DNA of 45,935 bases from Ministeria vibrans ATCC 50519 (Eukaryota; Opisthokonta; Filasterea): contig CALSCP010001606.1 in assembly GCA_943704425.1 (NCBI GenBank), positions 1,656 to 47,590 on the forward strand, written 5' to 3'. The notes beneath the pieces are model-generated. The model worked only from the letters and a program-made list of their open reading frames with translations, was not told the DNA's origin and did not search any database. A program made the translations under genes and the position numbers. This document shows positions 9,821 to 19,938 of the stretch, one piece after another; within the stretch, counting starts at the first letter, position 1; each line of letters starts with the position of its first letter.

Positions 9821-12800
9821 GTCTTTTCATCTCACCATTCGGTTGTGACGTTGCAAACGAACGACATCGAAGGGCCGCACAGGGGCCGAATGGCCGCTCT
9901 TGGGGCCTTGACTGGTGGGAATGCACCGGTGTGCTGCAGTCCCGCCCGTCGATTTGAACGGGGGTCCCTTGGGGCTCGGTGTGCGGTGGGTCTGAAGGAC
10001 GGTCGTTGGGCCACCAGTGGGCTCTCTCTCTCTCTGTCTCTCTCTCTCTCTCTCTCTTGCCGTGTCGCGCCTTGCACGCTTTCTTTGCCGCTTGTGAACT
10101 TGGAATATGCTGCAGCGACATGTTTGGCGTGCGGGGTGCTGCTTTGTTTGACGTGGGAGACTGTGCAAAGAGGGATTTCGCACGAAAAGAGCGATGAAAT
10201 GTTGAACCGTCCTCGCTGTTTTATCTTTTCCTCACTGTAGCGTCCACCACGCTGGTCTGCATCAACGACGGGGTGAAAGTGTTCAACTCGTCGTGTGTGG
10301 CGCACGCTGGCGCGCCGTATCTGCACGGGTCTTCGCTGGCAGAGTGGGACAGTCGCGTTGTGCTTGACGCATCGACGGGCAAGGCCTTCCTGGCGGGAAC
10401 GACCGACGGCGCCTGGGCCGGCATGCCTGCATCAAGTGGGAACATTGTCGTCCTTGGACTCCTGCCCGTAAGACCTCTTTCTTCTTTTTTGTCGTTTTTT
10501 TTTTTTTTTTTTTTTTTGGGTTGCAGAGCATTCCTGAAATAGCCACTGATTTTTTGGTATGATTGTTTTTTTTTTTGGTTTTTTTTTTGTTGCAGGCGTC
10601 GAGTCCAAGCGCTGAGACGTACACAGTAGCACCTGTGCATTTTGTGACTGCCTCGGACTCCGATAGCAACCTGGACCAGGTGCTGAGCTTGGCCATTTCG
10701 CCATCGACCGGCGAGACAAGCGCAAAATTGTACATTGCGGGACACACCACGTCGTCCTTGGGCGGTGCCCAGATTGGCAGCGAGGATTGCTTTGTGGTGG
10801 TTGTTGACGCCGATACTGGTGTGCAGGATTCTGCTTCACACTGGGGCACGCCACATCACGACGAAGTCGATGCCGTGGTGCGTGATGAAGTGCGCGACCA
10901 GGTCTATGCCGTGGGTCATACGCGCGGCGAGATTAGTCAAGGCGAGTTCATGACCGGTCCCTCAGGCACGTCCAATCCCTCTGTGGACTCCACAGTCTTT
11001 GTGATGGCTCTCTCCCAACCAACAAAGGTCCTCACCATTGGCACGCAACGCCGCGAGTTTGCAACGTCGGCCGTCCTCAATGCCGACGAGGGTCACCTCT
11101 ACATTGCGGGGAGCACTCAAAACAGCCTCTACAATGCCAACCAGGGCGCCACAGACGCTTTCATTGCACGCGTCAACGTTTCCTCCTCTCCCATCTCCCT
11201 CCTCGACGGCTATCAATGGGGTGCTCTCGCCAGCGAGTCAGCGTAAGCACGAAATTTTTTATTATCAACGTGACACTAATGACTGTCTTACGTTTTTTAT
11301 TATAATATTAATTTTTTTTGGTTTTCTTTCTTAGTGTTGCTCTGGCGATCGATGTGGAAAACAACGCACTATTTGCCATTACGGAGGATTCTTCGGCAGG
11401 CACTCACTCACTTGTTCGATTCACTCTCGACCTTGGCTCTCCAGTCTTCACAGTGCAATTTGGCCTCTCGTAAGAGTCAAAACACAAAACCAAACAAAAA
11501 GAGACCCCTTTTTACTCCGCACACGAAATTATTTTTCAGAGGAAGCACTATTGCTTCTATGGGTCTTGACCTGTCACTGGGCTCCGTGTACGCGGTGGGA
11601 TCCATTGAATCGGATGCACTTGTCGTGCGACTCGATGCCGAAACGGGTGCAGAGCTTTCTCTGACTCGAACCTCTCCTGGCACTTCTGCCGAGTACACCA
11701 GCATTGCATGTGACTCTTCACAACACTCATGTTTTCTCGGAGGTAACGAGTGCATCACATAAAGAAAGTCTCTAACCCCCCCAAAATGCAATGATTAATA
11801 ATAATAATTATTATTATTATTATTATTAATTTTGGTTGTTGTGCCGTTATTCATTAATATTATTGCTTTTTACTACATTTTTTAGGTTCAGCAAACAACG
11901 ACTTTCTTGTCGAGACACTGTGCACCATTGTGTCGACGGAGGCGTGCCAGTGCAAGGCAGGATCGTGGGGAGAGGCGTGCGAGTCACAGTTGTCGTCGGA
12001 CTGCGACTCATCGCCGTGTGCCAATGGCGGCAAATGCTCCAACCTCGCCGAGGGCCACTCGTGTGCTTGCGCAACGGGCTGGATCGGCGACACATGCGAA
12101 ACTGTCGACGTGGATGAGTGTGTCTCGTCGCCCTGCCAAAATGGTGGCTGGTGCGAACATGATCTCAACTCGTATCGCTGCGTGTGTGTGAGTGGCTGGA
12201 CTGGCGACCGGTGTCAACAAAACGCCATTGAATGCCTTTCGTTTCCATGTCAGTATGGCGGCGTCTGTACCGACCTGACGGACGGGTACGTGTGCTGGTG
12301 CGATCCCGGCACAACTGGTACCAACTGCGAGACAAACTTGGACGAGTGCGTCTCGTCGCCTTGCCACAACGATGCCACGTGCGTCGATGGCGTCAACGAG
12401 TTCTCGTGCACCTGCGTGAGTGGCTGGAGCGGCGACTTATGTCAGACCGAAGTCGACGAGTGTGCATCGACACCGTGTCGCAACGGCGGCACTTGCCTTG
12501 AGCAGTTTGATGGCTTTACCTGTCAATGCACTCTTGGTTTCAGCGATGCCATATGCAGCACCGACGTCGACTTGTGTCTGTCCAATCCTTGCGTCGAGGC
12601 CAACACCGAGGAGTGCATGGACACTGCTGGCGACGACTTCAACTGTATCTGCCACTTGGGCTCGTCTGGCACGCTCTGTGAGACACGTGAGCTTGCCTGT
12701 ACCTCTAATCCCTGCCACCATGACGGTACGTGCAGCGAGAGCACCACGGGACCCGTCGCTTTCGAGTGTGCCTGTAAAGACCTCTACATCGGCGCCACCT

Positions 12801-15442
12801 GCAGTGAGACGAAACCTCTGGATTCGATTGCCTCCAGTCTGGGTGCGTCGTCTTTGTCGGATCGTGAGGGCATCTTTGCTGGTCTCGCCGACGTCAACAT
12901 CACATCGAACAACCTCGGAGCGCTCGCCGACATCACCCGTAATGTCACCGACTCGAAGGAGTCCGTGACCGTGAGCGAGGCTGCGTCGACGATCAAATTC
13001 ATCGCGCGTGTCAGCCAACTTGACCTTAGCGCCGTCTCCGAAAACGAGGTTTCCATCGTCGTGGATGTCGTCAGCAATCTGCTGGGTGCAACGGCAACAG
13101 CCAAGGCGGTGCTTGAGTCGGCAGACGACTCGCCTGCTCTGCTGCTCGAGCGTCTCTCCGCCAAAATCCTCGGCGCAAGCCCCTCCTGTAGCACCCCCTC
13201 CTTCTCGTCTGCCTCCGCGGACAACACCGTCTCCACGTCCGCCTTTATGACGACAGGATCCGCCATCAAGAACAGTGTGATTGAGCGCACCGCCAAGCGC
13301 ATTGTCCAGTTTGCGCCGTCGGAGAGCTTCGCGGATCTCGTAGAGGCACAAATTGGCGCGAGCTCGTGCACCCGTGTTGTGATCAACGCCATGGCTGCCG
13401 ATGCATTTTTCCAGGGCGACCCGACAGTGCGAACGGATGCCACGGCGAGCGCCGGCGCCCACAACGAAATTGCCAGCAGCATCATCACAGTCACGTTTGC
13501 CGACCTGGCTCTGAGTAACCCTCTCGAAGGGGGCGCCTCAGTGCGACTGCGCATGGAAACCTCGGGCGCCGCCCTCAATGCCACCGACGATCGCTTCCAG
13601 TGTGTTGCCTGGAACTTTACAACCTCCATGTGGAGCAGCGAAGGCTGCGCGATGGTGTCGCGTAACGCTCAGCAGGGTACAGTCGAGTGCGAATGCACAC
13701 ACCTCACCAACTTTGCCGTGCTCTTTGACGTGAATGGCAATGCTGAGCAGTCGACCGCGCTCAGTGTCCTCTCGTATGTGGGTGTCGCACTTGCACTTAT
13801 CGGAAGCTGCAGTGTGTGCATTGTCTATTTACTTTTGCGCAAGTTGCGTACCCGACCGCTCATCATCATCATGATGTGCTGCGCCACCATCTTCATGACA
13901 GAGCTCATGTTTCTTATTGTCTCGGTTGCGTCCTCGTCGGCCACGACCGCCGGCTGCTTTACCCTTGGGCTCATCATGCACTACGCCATGCTTGCCCAGT
14001 TCACAGCGCTTCTCTGTGTCGGCATTGGATTCTACCGTCTGCTGCACTCGGCGCGTCAGTTGACCACGCCCGTCTTGCGCACAATGGCCCTTGCCATTGT
14101 GCTGGCGCCCTTGGTGGTCATCAGCATTTTCCTGGTGGTGCTAGCCATCCTGGACGACACGACGGTCGCTTCGGCCTATGTCAACAGTGCCGATACAAAC
14201 ACTCAGTTTTGCTTCGTGTCCACTACGCCACGTCTTGCCGCAGTTGTGATGGGCCCTGTCGCACTGGTGCTCCTCATCAACATGATTCTCTGCGTGCGCA
14301 TTGTGCTCTCGCTGCGTCACCGCCAACAACAGCTGCCGGCCAAGTTACGCGAGTCTCACTGGTCCATTGCACTGTCGCTTGCCATGCTTCTGGGCATCAC
14401 GTGGGTCTTTGCTGTGTTTGTTGTGGCACACGCATCCGTGGTGTTTCAGTATCTGTTTGTCATTGCAAATGGCGCGTTGGGCATCTTCCTCTTTGTCAAC
14501 TATGTGCTCATAGCCAAGGTGCGTGTGGGCATGCGCGAGCTGATCACGTCGCTCAAGGAGCGATCGCGTCGCACGGCAAGCACCTCGTTGGCGTCGTCGC
14601 CAGGCTCAGGCAAGAAGAGCGGCAGTGGGCGGACGAAAAAGAGCAAGACGATGCAATCTGTGGCACACACCGCTGTGAACCTTTCAAATAGCAGCATGTC
14701 CAGCAGCGACTCGAGTGGCGACAAGAAGAGCCAGTTGACGCCGCGGTGGTGGCACATTTTCCATCCGGGCAGCAGGTACTTCCGCTCGCGATCACGCCAC
14801 TCTGCCATGGTGCACACCAACAGCACGGGAAGTAGCAAGTCGCAGAACGACCTGTCGGTGTCGGTCTGGCGTCTTTCCGAGACACCCCACACGTCGGAGA
14901 TTCTGATGGAACGCGCGCCAATGAGCGAGACACTGAGTCCCCTCATGAGCCACAGCATGAGTCCAACCATGAGTCCGAGCCATCGTCACGGTGGACGGCG
15001 CTCACTGTTGGCGAATGCCCCCGCAGTCGTCAACACCTCGAGCGCATCGATGCCGTCGGTTAACTCGTTGCGGTCACCGTCGTCGGCGACCAATCCGCTC
15101 TCGCCCTCGTCGACGCACCGACTTTTTGTCGATGCTCACTGCCACCCGACACCCCCATCGTCGGTACCCACCGCACGACGCGTGAGCTGCGACCACGACG
15201 CCACCGGCTATGTGCTCGACCGTACCCAGGTGTGGATCGAGGACATCGACGACACCACCCCCGACAACGAGGTTCCCTTGTCCGCTATCGCCTTCCCCAC
15301 CGATGGCCATAGCACCGCCAAGCGTCCCAGCGCCGCTATCCTCTCACGCTTCGGCAAGATGTCGGCCACGGCTGCACTAGAGCGTGACATGATCGATCTC
15401 GAGCAAGTTGTCACCGACCAAATGATCAGCACGGCAGTCTAA
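9712..15442 (+). CDS. Adhesion-type GPCR: SBBP-like repeats, EGF repeats, GPS, 7TM
   Basis: Exons 9712-9775, 10241-10467, 10596-11242, 11335-11469, 11540-11742, 11886-15442; 1610 residues. Signal peptide in exon 1 (LYTLATVLVALSLPF). Residues about 25-430 contain repeats such as LYIAGSTQNS...GATDAFIARV, like SBBP beta-propeller repeats. Seven complete EGF modules plus a half one follow (about 440-735; several DxDEC starts suggest calcium binding). A Ser/Ala-rich region equivalent to the GAIN domain ends in a canonical GPCR proteolysis site: CECTHLTNFAVL at C1027-T1033, with the expected cut between L1032 and T1033. Seven hydrophobic segments span about 1052-1301, with the family B/adhesion look (e.g. 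LLGITWVFAVFVV). A roughly 309-residue Ser-rich cytoplasmic tail has several MSxTxSP-like repeats. Adhesion GPCRs of this build are best known from animals and close unicellular relatives. Ligand unknown. Confidence 0.88.
9790..9819. repeat. Poly(T) tract in GPCR intron 1
   Basis: A run of 30 T on the plus strand, 14 bases after the donor. It may be the A-tail of the minus-strand element described here. Confidence 0.95.
9790..10020 (-). mobile_element. Possible tRNA-like SINE insertion in intron 1
   Basis: Intron 1 of the GPCR is unusually long (464 bp) and GC-rich compared with its neighbours. Read on the minus strand from about 10020, there is a polymerase III A-box-like stretch TGGCCCAACGACC (10013-10001), then a B-box-like CGTTCAAATC (9960-9951), about 130 bp of unique sequence, and a 30-base poly(A) (9819-9790). 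A tRNA-like head and A-tail are the hallmarks of a SINE. No complete tRNA fold can be drawn and no target-site duplication was found, so confidence is low. Confidence 0.25.
10021..10059. repeat. (CT)n microsatellite in GPCR intron 1
   Basis: CT dinucleotides with one G interruption, on the coding strand. Confidence 0.9.
10495..10517. repeat. Poly(T) tract in GPCR intron 2
   Basis: A run of 23 T on the coding strand; a second T-rich block runs up to the TTGCAG acceptor at 10595. Confidence 0.95.
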
Positions 15443-15751
15443 AGCCTTCAAACTATTGTTTAGATTTAAAGAGTGATAGAGTGATATGAGAGTGAGAGAG
15501 AATGAGAGAGAATGAGCACGAAATCGTCAAAGGCGAAAATTACAGCAATGTACACCAACTATTTAATAAAAATACTATTACAATACTACATCTTAATTAT
15601 TTTATTATAGAATGAATTAGAGCGACTTTGTTTTGATGAGAATGATAGGATAGCGGAGAGAGGAAAGAAACAGGTAAATACAACCAGACTTTCTTTTATA
15701 ATTATGATTGCCATGATTTTTAATTGTACAAACTTAACGAGCTCCTATTAC
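15443..15751. other. Convergent intergenic region
   Basis: 3' ends of the GPCR (+) and the unknown minus-strand gene face each other. Contains imperfect GAGTGATA/GAGAGAATGA repeats (about 15469-15516) and AT-rich sequence with an AATAAA at about 15565. No gene seen. Confidence 0.5.
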
Positions 15752-17983
15752 CTACTGGGCGTTCGCTCTCGGATTGGGAAGTTTCTGGACAATGAAAAGA
15801 TGAACAAGGCCGCGGTCGGTCATGACCTTGTCGCAAAGAAGGACTTTCCAGGGAGGGAGGCTGGTGGATTGGAAGACGGGACGACGGGCAAGAGTGAGGA
15901 GGACGAGGATGCCGGTGGACGGGGCGAGGAGAGGCGCACAGGCGGAGAGGAGAGCCCGGTAGCACTGCATGTCGCCTGGTTCGCGTTCGATGCAGGACTC
16001 GGCGACAAGGTCAAGGAGGATGGCGGCGCACGAGGCTGGTGGTGGGGTGTGGGGAGTGAAGGTGCAGTCGGAGTCGGTGACGGTGATGGAGTGACCAACG
16101 AGGAGGCGGGTGGTGGGGGGCAGGCGGGCGTTGATGGCGGCGGGGAGGGTGTTGAAGCCAGGGAGCGGCAGAAAAAGGGAGGCGGTGTGATCGGGAGAGG
16201 CGACGTGAGCAATGGTGTCGGGGTGGGCGTAGTGGAGAACGTCGGTCATGGCAAAGGCGATGTCGGTCGGAAGAGGGTAGAGGGGGTAGCCCTGGTGGTG
16301 GTGCTGTGGTGCGGCCGGGACGGTCTGAGGGTGGGTGGGCGCGAGTTCTGCAAGGGAGCGGGGACGACGCAGAGGCACCGAGAGACGGAGAAGGCGCTCG
16401 TGTTGCATGGCAAACCCACACACCTCCACTGTCACGGTCAACGGTGTCTCCTCTCCTGAGTCGTTGTCTTCGTTTTCGGTGGTGGTGGTGGTGCATAGTG
16501 GAGCGAGTGCGGTGCGCACAAGTGCGGTGACATCTGCGTGTGAGATGCTCATGTGCTTGATGGGCTTCCAATCAACATTAAGGGTCCACTTTAGGCGTGT
16601 GGCAGCGGCAGCGGTGGTGGTGGTGGTGGTGGAAGTGGCCAGACACGCCTGTTGGAAGGTCCATTTGGGCACACGCGCGCACAGTTGCGTCAGAATGTCA
16701 TTCAAATTGCTATTGGGAGGCACCACAGCGGCACACAAAAGGATTTCGGAGGAAATGGCAGTGTCGTAAGACTCAAAGGCACACACAAGTGAGCGGAAAT
16801 GGGCCGGACTGGTCCGGTGACACAGCGAGACGTGTATATTGGTCCCCAGTGGATGCACCAGTTTTGCCATGTTTGCCGTGCGCTCCCCATCCCCGGCCCT
16901 TTCGACGCTATCCAAGATCTGCGTGAGACGTGCAGCAGTGCGTACGGTGAGCCCGAGGCGTGTTCGCACAATGACTCGCAGGTGTGTCGCGTCCGCTGCG
17001 TACGCCAAGTCCATCTTCATATGAGGGAGTTTGCGCAACAGAGTGTGCTTGGGCGGCTTTTGCTTCTTGTGCTGCGTCTGAGCAGCATCTGTAGCAAGAG
17101 TAGATATAGCATCAACAGTGGTAGAAGACGTGGAACCGAGGGGCGTTTGCTCTGGTGTCGTTGTGGTGCTGTTTCCTTCCGCGTCTACTACACCGACTCC
17201 TTTGCCCTGCCCGTCTTGGTCTTCGGCGTCTTGGTCGTCGTCGTCGTCGTCGTCGTCGTCATCATCATCGTCGTCATCGTCGTCTTCGTTCTCCTCTGCT
17301 TCTCCGCGCTCGTTTCCTTCGTCGGTCCTTTTGAGGCGTTTTGCTAGTTTGCGACGCGAAATCTTTTTGCGTTTGCGCACTGTGTTCTTGTTGAAGCGAC
17401 CCACACTGCGATGGGCGGCAAGGAGGTCGACCCAGGTGCCGGTGAAGGCCGCCTGCATAATGCGCGGGTCGTACAGGAGCGCGTGCGTCGACCAGAACGA
17501 GAGAGCGTTGCGCGCAGGAGCAGCGTCGTCGGCCAGCTGGTCAAACTCAAAGGGCTCCTTGAGCGCCTTGTGGCCGACGTACGCGGTGCGCAGGAACGCC
17601 TCGGTCTCGTTCTTGCGAAACACCACGATGGTGAGCGACGAGCAGGGCTGCAGCTCCTTCTGGTCGTGCGCAGTGGCAAAGTGAACGCGCGTCGGCATGC
17701 GCCGTCCTATGCGCTTGGCAAACGTCGTCTTCTCGTCCATCCGCACCAGCGGCGTGCGCACCAGCGTCATCTCACCAATCTTACGCCCAAAGTCGACCTC
17801 GGCGGCGTAGCGACCGCCGAAGAAGGTCTTTCCCTCGAGAGCGCGCGGCATTTGCATTTGGGCAATGCCTTGCGCAAGCAGCTCTTTCGACACGTCGTGG
17901 TGCGCCTCCAGGTGCTTTGCCGAGCGCTCGTTCACAACCACGGTTCCACCACATCCCGTGGGGTATTCACCAACGAGTGACAT
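15752..17983 (-). CDS. Conserved-looking protein of unknown function, acidic linker
   Basis: Single-exon gene, 743 residues; I do not recognise the family. Three parts are visible. Residues 1 to about 215 look folded and globular (segments VHFATAHDQKELQPCSSLTIVVF, shortened here, and AYVGHKALKEPFEFD, then FWSTHALLYDP) and have a bacterial-protein feel. Residues about 215-270 are a basic stretch (KRKKISRRKLAKRLKR, a possible nuclear or nucleolar signal) followed by a run of about 19 aspartates, encoded by (GTC)n on the plus strand at about 17226-17290. Residues about 320-743 form another globular part ending LCDKVMTDRGLVHLFIVQKL, vaguely like the last strands of a Rossmann methyltransferase, but no SAM-binding motif is evident. 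It shares a 56-bp divergent promoter with RCC1, which hints at co-regulation. Coding status is well supported by length and start context; function is open. Confidence 0.75.
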   Translation of the reverse strand: MSLVGEYPTGCGGTVVVNERSAKHLEAHHDVSKELLAQGIAQMQMPRALEGKTFFGGRYAAEVDFGRKIGEMTLVRTPLVRMDEKTTFAKRIGRRMPTRVHFATAHDQKELQPCSSLTIVVFRKNETEAFLRTAYVGHKALKEPFEFDQLADDAAPARNALSFWSTHALLYDPRIMQAAFTGTWVDLLAAHRSVGRFNKNTVRKRKKISRRKLAKRLKRTDEGNERGEAEENEDDDDDDDDDDDDDDDDDQDAEDQDGQGKGVGVVDAEGNSTTTTPEQTPLGSTSSTTVDAISTLATDAAQTQHKKQKPPKHTLLRKLPHMKMDLAYAADATHLRVIVRTRLGLTVRTAARLTQILDSVERAGDGERTANMAKLVHPLGTNIHVSLCHRTSPAHFRSLVCAFESYDTAISSEILLCAAVVPPNSNLNDILTQLCARVPKWTFQQACLATSTTTTTTAAAATRLKWTLNVDWKPIKHMSISHADVTALVRTALAPLCTTTTTENEDNDSGEETPLTVTVEVCGFAMQHERLLRLSVPLRRPRSLAELAPTHPQTVPAAPQHHHQGYPLYPLPTDIAFAMTDVLHYAHPDTIAHVASPDHTASLFLPLPGFNTLPAAINARLPPTTRLLVGHSITVTDSDCTFTPHTPPPASCAAILLDLVAESCIEREPGDMQCYRALLSACAPLLAPSTGILVLLTLARRPVFQSTSLPPWKVLLCDKVMTDRGLVHLFIVQKLPNPRANAQ

Positions 17984-18039
17984 ATATCAAATTGAATGAT
18001 TAGAATGATCAACGATCAACGATCACTCTTTTATCAACT
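17984..18039. promoter_or_regulatory. 56-bp bidirectional promoter with GATCA triplet
   Basis: All the sequence between two divergent start codons. At 18007-18026 it holds three GATCA copies at exactly 7-bp spacing (starts 18007, 18014, 18021). A similar triplet lies upstream of the EGF/cupredoxin gene. Confidence 0.6.
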
Positions 18040-18345
18040 ATGCCCAAGCGAAAGAACACAGACGCAGCGAGCGAAGCACCGCATGCCAAACGCGGCCCAG
18101 CAGCAACCAGCCCCAGCTCCAGCCCCCCAACGGCGTTTACGTTCGGCACAGGCGACATGGGCCAGCTTGGACTGGGCGAGGTCGACGAGCGCCGCAGACC
18201 GTCCCCTGTCGCCCTCCACGCTGCCGCTCATGCCGTACGTGATTGCCCACTCACTCTCCTCCTCCCCCGCCCCTTTGCTTTTCGTCGTCTTTGTCGCTTT
18301 TGTCTTTGAATGAGCCAATTTCCTTTTTCCTTTCAAAAACGTCTC

Positions 18346-18386
<41 letters not shown>

Positions 18387-19796
18387 CGTTTTTTGTTTTG
18401 TGAAACATTGCCACTGGGAAGCGACTTTTAAGAGGTCTGTTGCGGCAATCACAACGCCATTACTATTCACTGTGCGATGATCAATGCGCGTGGATGATCT
18501 TTCATATTTGAACGAGTTTTGAGCAGAAACGCAAAAAAAAGAGAGTCTGTTTCACAAAAATATGATTGTGTGTTATATTGTTGAGTTTTTTTTTTTTTAT
18601 GTCTTTCTCTCATTGTCATTGTCTCTTAGGTGATTAAGGTTTCATGCGGCGGGATGGCGACGTACGCACTGACACAGAGCGGCGAGGTGTACTCGTGCGG
18701 CGTTGGCGACGAGGGTGCGCTGGGACGGTGGAACTACGCTGAGGATGACGAGACGCGTGTGATGATGCGGTGCGACGCACTGCCCGAGGCTGTGACCGAC
18801 ATTGCGGCCGGCGACAGTCATATTTTGGCGCTGGGGGCGAGTGGCAAGGTGTACATTGCGGGCACGTTCCGCGATCAGAACGGTTGCTTTGGCATTGACG
18901 CTGGGGCAGTGAGCGAGTTCCCCATGGACAATGTGCAGCCGGATCCGGTGACGGGACGTTCGCGCGACGGACGCAAGCAGTACGTGTTTGTGCGCGTGGG
19001 CCAACTTACGGGGGTGACCAAGATTGCATCGGGTGCATCGCACTGCGTTGCGGTGACCAAGACGGGTCAGGCGTACACATGGGGCGTTGGAGAGAACGGG
19101 CAGTTGGGCCGACTGGGCGAGAGGACGACGAGTCGACAGAAGCGCATGACCCTCTTGACACCGTTGCCGGTGTCGTTGCGTCACTTGCGCGTGCGCTTTG
19201 TGGTTGATGCCTTTTGCAGCAACTACTGTACATTTGTGCTGGCGAAGCGCACGGGCAACGACGCGAGTGCTCCGTCACTGGTTGTGTTTGGGCTTAACAA
19301 CTACGGACAGTTGTGCGTTGCAGAGGGTGAAGGAAACAAAGAGGCGAATCAGGATGAGGCGGACAACGATGATCATATTGTGGGACGACCGGCAGAGGCG
19401 ACGCAGTGCAGTGCGCTCGAGGTGGTTGGGGTGGCGGGAGGGCAGCACCACACGCTGGTGCTGACGTCGGACGGACGGGTGCGCACAGTGGGACGGGCGT
19501 CGGAGGGCCAACTGGGCACAGGAGAGTCGGCAGACACCACACGGGTGTTGTCGTTGATTGATGGGCTTGCACAGGTGCGTGGGGTTGCAGCGGGCGACTC
19601 CACCTCCATGGCACTGACTACCTCGGGCGACTGCTACTGCTGGGGCTTTGGTGAGAACATGCAGGTGGGCGCAGGGGACGACGACGATGTCCACGAGCCT
19701 CTTCTGCTCACGGGCGGCAAGTTTGCCGCCAAGACGGTCTCTAGCATTGCTATGGGAGCACAGCATTCCGCCATTGTCGCCGAACGACCAGAGTGA
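18040..19796 (+). CDS. RCC1: RCC1, Ran guanine-nucleotide exchange factor
   Basis: Chromatin-bound seven-bladed propeller that loads Ran with GTP. Exons 18040-18234 and 18630-19796; 453 residues (human 421). The basic N-terminus MPKRK...AKR resembles the nuclear-localisation/chromatin tail. Blades then follow in true RCC1 order: FTFGTGDMGQLGLGE, VYSCGVGDEGALGR, AAGDSHILAL, AGTFRDQNGCFG, YTWGVGENGQLGR, VRFVVDAFCSNY, GGQHHTLVL, CYCWGFGENMQVGAG. The order, spacing and FRDQNG segment match RCC1 itself rather than the broader RCC1-like superfamily. Oddity: the loop carrying human Asp182 (SGNDH) reads SGASH here (Ser202), while the region of human His304 (GGQHH) is kept at 336-339. A 32-residue acidic insert near 230-260 (GNKEANQDEADNDD) is lineage-specific. 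The 395-bp intron carries a 40-base poly(T). Confidence 0.92.
18235..18629 (+). other. RCC1 intron
   Basis: 395-bp intron, GTACGT donor and TCTTAG acceptor. Holds a T-rich first half including 40 T at 18347-18386, and two GATGATC-like motifs at 18475-18501. No internal gene seen. Confidence 0.85.
18347..18386. repeat. Poly(T) tract in the RCC1 intron
   Basis: A run of 40 T on the coding strand, the longest homopolymer in the window. Confidence 0.95.
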
Positions 19797-19867
19797 AAAA
19801 ATTAAAGAAATAATATAAAAAGCATAGCTATGAATTATAATAGTACAAAAAAATGAGAGAGGGATCA

Positions 19868-19921
19868 GTTGCGAGTCGAAAATTGACGAGTGTGCCTCGT
19901 CGCCCTGCTCCAACGGTGCCT
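19868..19921 (+). pseudogene. EGF-module coding fragment cut off by a gap
   Basis: Read on the plus strand from 19870 this translates as CESKIDECASSPCSNGA, the end of one EGF module and the first half of the next. It closely resembles modules in the two EGF genes of this window. It lies within 75 bp of the RCC1 stop, has no start codon or exon upstream, and runs straight into the 10-N gap. Either a stray piece of an EGF gene joined here during assembly, or a real remnant. It cannot be part of a complete gene as placed. Confidence 0.6.
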
Positions 19922-19931
19922 NNNNNNNNNN
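19922..19931. other. Assembly gap, 10 N
   Basis: Placeholder gap of unknown true size. It is followed by GGGGGGG and then, two bases into the codon context, by the stop of the minus-strand glycosyltransferase. Confidence 1.
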
Positions 19932-19938
19932 GGGGGGG

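Noticed and set aside
9920-10020. A functional tRNA gene on the minus strand
   Set aside because: Box-like motifs exist, but no acceptor stem pairs and the T-arm has a 10-base loop; kept only as a weak SINE candidate.
12437-13629. Long minus-strand open frames opposite the GPCR
   Set aside because: Shadows caused by GC-rich codon bias; the plus strand shows EGF cysteine spacing and the GPS motif.
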